Shown here in pieces: positions 62,471 through 64,000 of a stretch of DNA of 64,000 nt. Origin of the DNA: Theocolax elegans (Eukaryota > Arthropoda > Insecta > Hymenoptera > Cerocephalidae); NCBI GenBank assembly GCA_026168455.1, contig CM047425.1, positions 1,276,001 through 1,340,000 of the forward strand, read 5' to 3'. The position numbers and the translations under genes are program-made. The notes beneath the pieces were generated by a model. It was not told where the DNA came from. It worked only from the letters and a program-made list of their open reading frames with translations, and searched no databases. The number at the start of each line of letters is the position of its first letter. Positions within the stretch are counted from its first letter, which is position 1.

Positions 62471-64000
62471 AAAAAATAATATATATTTTTTAACACATTT
62501 ATTTTGTTTTACTAAAGATCGAACCACAAGCAATTCATTCACAATATATATATATAATCTGAAGTTGTCAATGTAGAATAAGTCACTCGACTGTTCTATC
62601 TTTCATTCTATTTTTAGTAGATAAAATATAATAAGTTGAAATAAATAAAATTTAAATCTATCTTATATTCCTATTAAAACCATGAGATAAAAGCAGTTTT
62701 ATCGTGCAAGAGTGAAGAAGAAGAAAAAAAAGTAACTTCAGCATTTGATCCGTCATTTTCATTTTATATCTATAATCTCAATAAAATTTATCTAAACTCA
62801 CAATCGACTCCTCTGTGTAAATTTGTACAAACAAGTGTGTATACATTATTAAAACGATATCGAAATAAAAAATATTAAATAAATAAATTTTTTCGTTGTG
62901 ACATTCCGTTACAAACGATGCGTTCGTTAATAAAATAATTATAAATTTTTTTTTCTGCATTATTTTTCCCAATTGAAATTAATTACATCAAATGTCAACT
63001 CGGTCGGGTTAATTACGCGCTAAAATTAATCTTAACCGTGTGTGTTTGTGTGTATACATGTATAAATCACCGAGATGCATCGAGCGTAATTACCGAATTG
63101 GCTATATCGCAATCACATGACGATTTGCCGAGGCTGTTTCGCGATAAGGCGGGGAGAAAAGAAAAAAAGAGGTTTTTCTGTTTAATTAAGGAAATGTGAA
63201 TCGACGCTCAAGATGAAAGAAAGGTGGAATGTAGACCTATACCGAAATAGATATTGTTTTTATTTTCTATATCGATAAATACACCGAGTTCTATTTTTTT
63301 TAATTTCTCTCTCTCTCTCTCTCTCTTCCTCTTTCATTTCGCGAGAGCGCGCAGTGAATTAATTAATGGCGCGATAAACAAGGTTTATTTCATAATTACG
63401 CGTGGTTTTTGCGCGCGAGCTTTCGTCTGATTTATTATTATCGTTTATTAGAGGAAGTCCTGGTTTGTTGACTTGGTACTTTTTATTTTCTTTTTTTCTC
63501 ATTTTAACGGTTTACTATTTATCGATCCTCATTTTGGAGACTATTTGTTTATTCGCCACGGTGTGTAAAGGAGAAATGATTTTTTTGTTTTGAGAAAATT
63601 TTGTATACGGGTTTGTCGGCCCGATTAAGGAAAATGTATATACGCGTGTTGAACTAATAGATTTTGAAGAGAGAAAAAGGAAAAGAAAATGTCGAGGTCG
63701 GGTCAATCAATTTTGTGTTTTGCAATGTATGTGGAATTTTGGAGTACTTTTTTATATGAACACGCGTTGTTTTATTGAATCAAATCTTTTATATAAATCC
63801 ATTAAGAATTAATTTAAATACATCATTATTTTTTTTAAAGACAATTATATTTGACTCATTAATATTATATTGAATTGGATCTATGTTTACAGAAATTATT
63901 TTATTTAGATGTAAATCAACATTTTAATTTAAATTACGAAATTATTAATCGTTAAATAGAGTATCTTATGAACTTTATAAATTTTAAAAAAATATATGAA
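62471..64000. other. Non-coding to the window end, nothing recognised
   Basis: (TC)n at 63305-63328 beside a CGCGAGAGCGCGC-rich patch; otherwise AT-rich. The first exon and promoter of the ARID5B-like gene were not found here and probably lie further right. Confidence 0.45.

Noticed and set aside
1..64000. tRNA, rRNA, CRISPR, phage or bacterial systems, and known conserved miRNAs
   Set aside because: No tRNA T-loop/anticodon context, no regular repeat-spacer arrays, and none of the well-known animal miRNA seeds I checked by eye (let-7, miR-1, miR-8, miR-9, miR-124, miR-184, bantam) occur with a hairpin.

Overview
This is AT-rich (roughly three quarters A+T by eye) eukaryotic nuclear DNA, most likely from an insect. 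The reasons are very long non-coding stretches full of (CA)n, (TA)n, (GA)n and (AAT)n microsatellites, small foldback elements, insect-style splice sites, and one unmistakable animal coding exon. Within insects, a hymenopteran is my guess from composition and the look of that exon, but the sequence does not prove it. There are no bacterial-type genes, operons, CRISPR arrays, rRNA or recognisable tRNA genes.

The only securely coding segment is one 252-base exon on the minus strand near the left end (3552-3803). It encodes 84 residues of the conserved N-terminal region of an ARID5B-like (AT-rich interactive domain 5) chromatin protein. It has a perfect GTAAGT donor and a TTTGTTTCAG acceptor, and both ends are in phase 0. 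The gene is read right to left, so bases 1-3551 are the start of its next intron. The remaining 60 kb lie upstream of the exon and look like one giant 5' intron, unless another gene is nested there. Two strong zero-length splice junctions on the minus strand (AG immediately followed by GTAAGT, at 36783/36782 and 54714/54713) fit recursive splicing of such an intron.

Region by region: 1-3.5 kb is intron with diverged dispersed repeats and a short Penelope-like word. 3.5-3.8 kb is the exon. At 6.3-7.0 kb there is a near-perfect inverted repeat with ~320-bp arms, each carrying the same ~64-codon 3'-terminal coding piece of an unrecognised gene; if transcribed it would fold into a long hairpin RNA. 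7.8-17.6 kb holds several low-copy tandem and inverted repeat arrays and a TTAA-flanked MITE. 22.0-22.9 kb is a microsatellite cluster. 26.6-27.2 kb is a strand-asymmetric A/C-rich array. 32.4 kb has a 25-bp satellite. 42.5 kb has a 47-bp-stem hairpin. 53.1-53.5 kb is a piggyBac-type MITE. 57.3 kb is another foldback. 57.8-58.0 kb and 61.6-61.7 kb contain candidate exons of unknown genes. Between these lie many blocks built from degenerate TTGAATTGAATCAATATTTATTT-like words.

Most long ORFs are chance reading frames through microsatellites and AT-rich DNA and are not annotated. The most interesting items are the hairpin-forming duplicated terminal exon and the two recursive splice sites.
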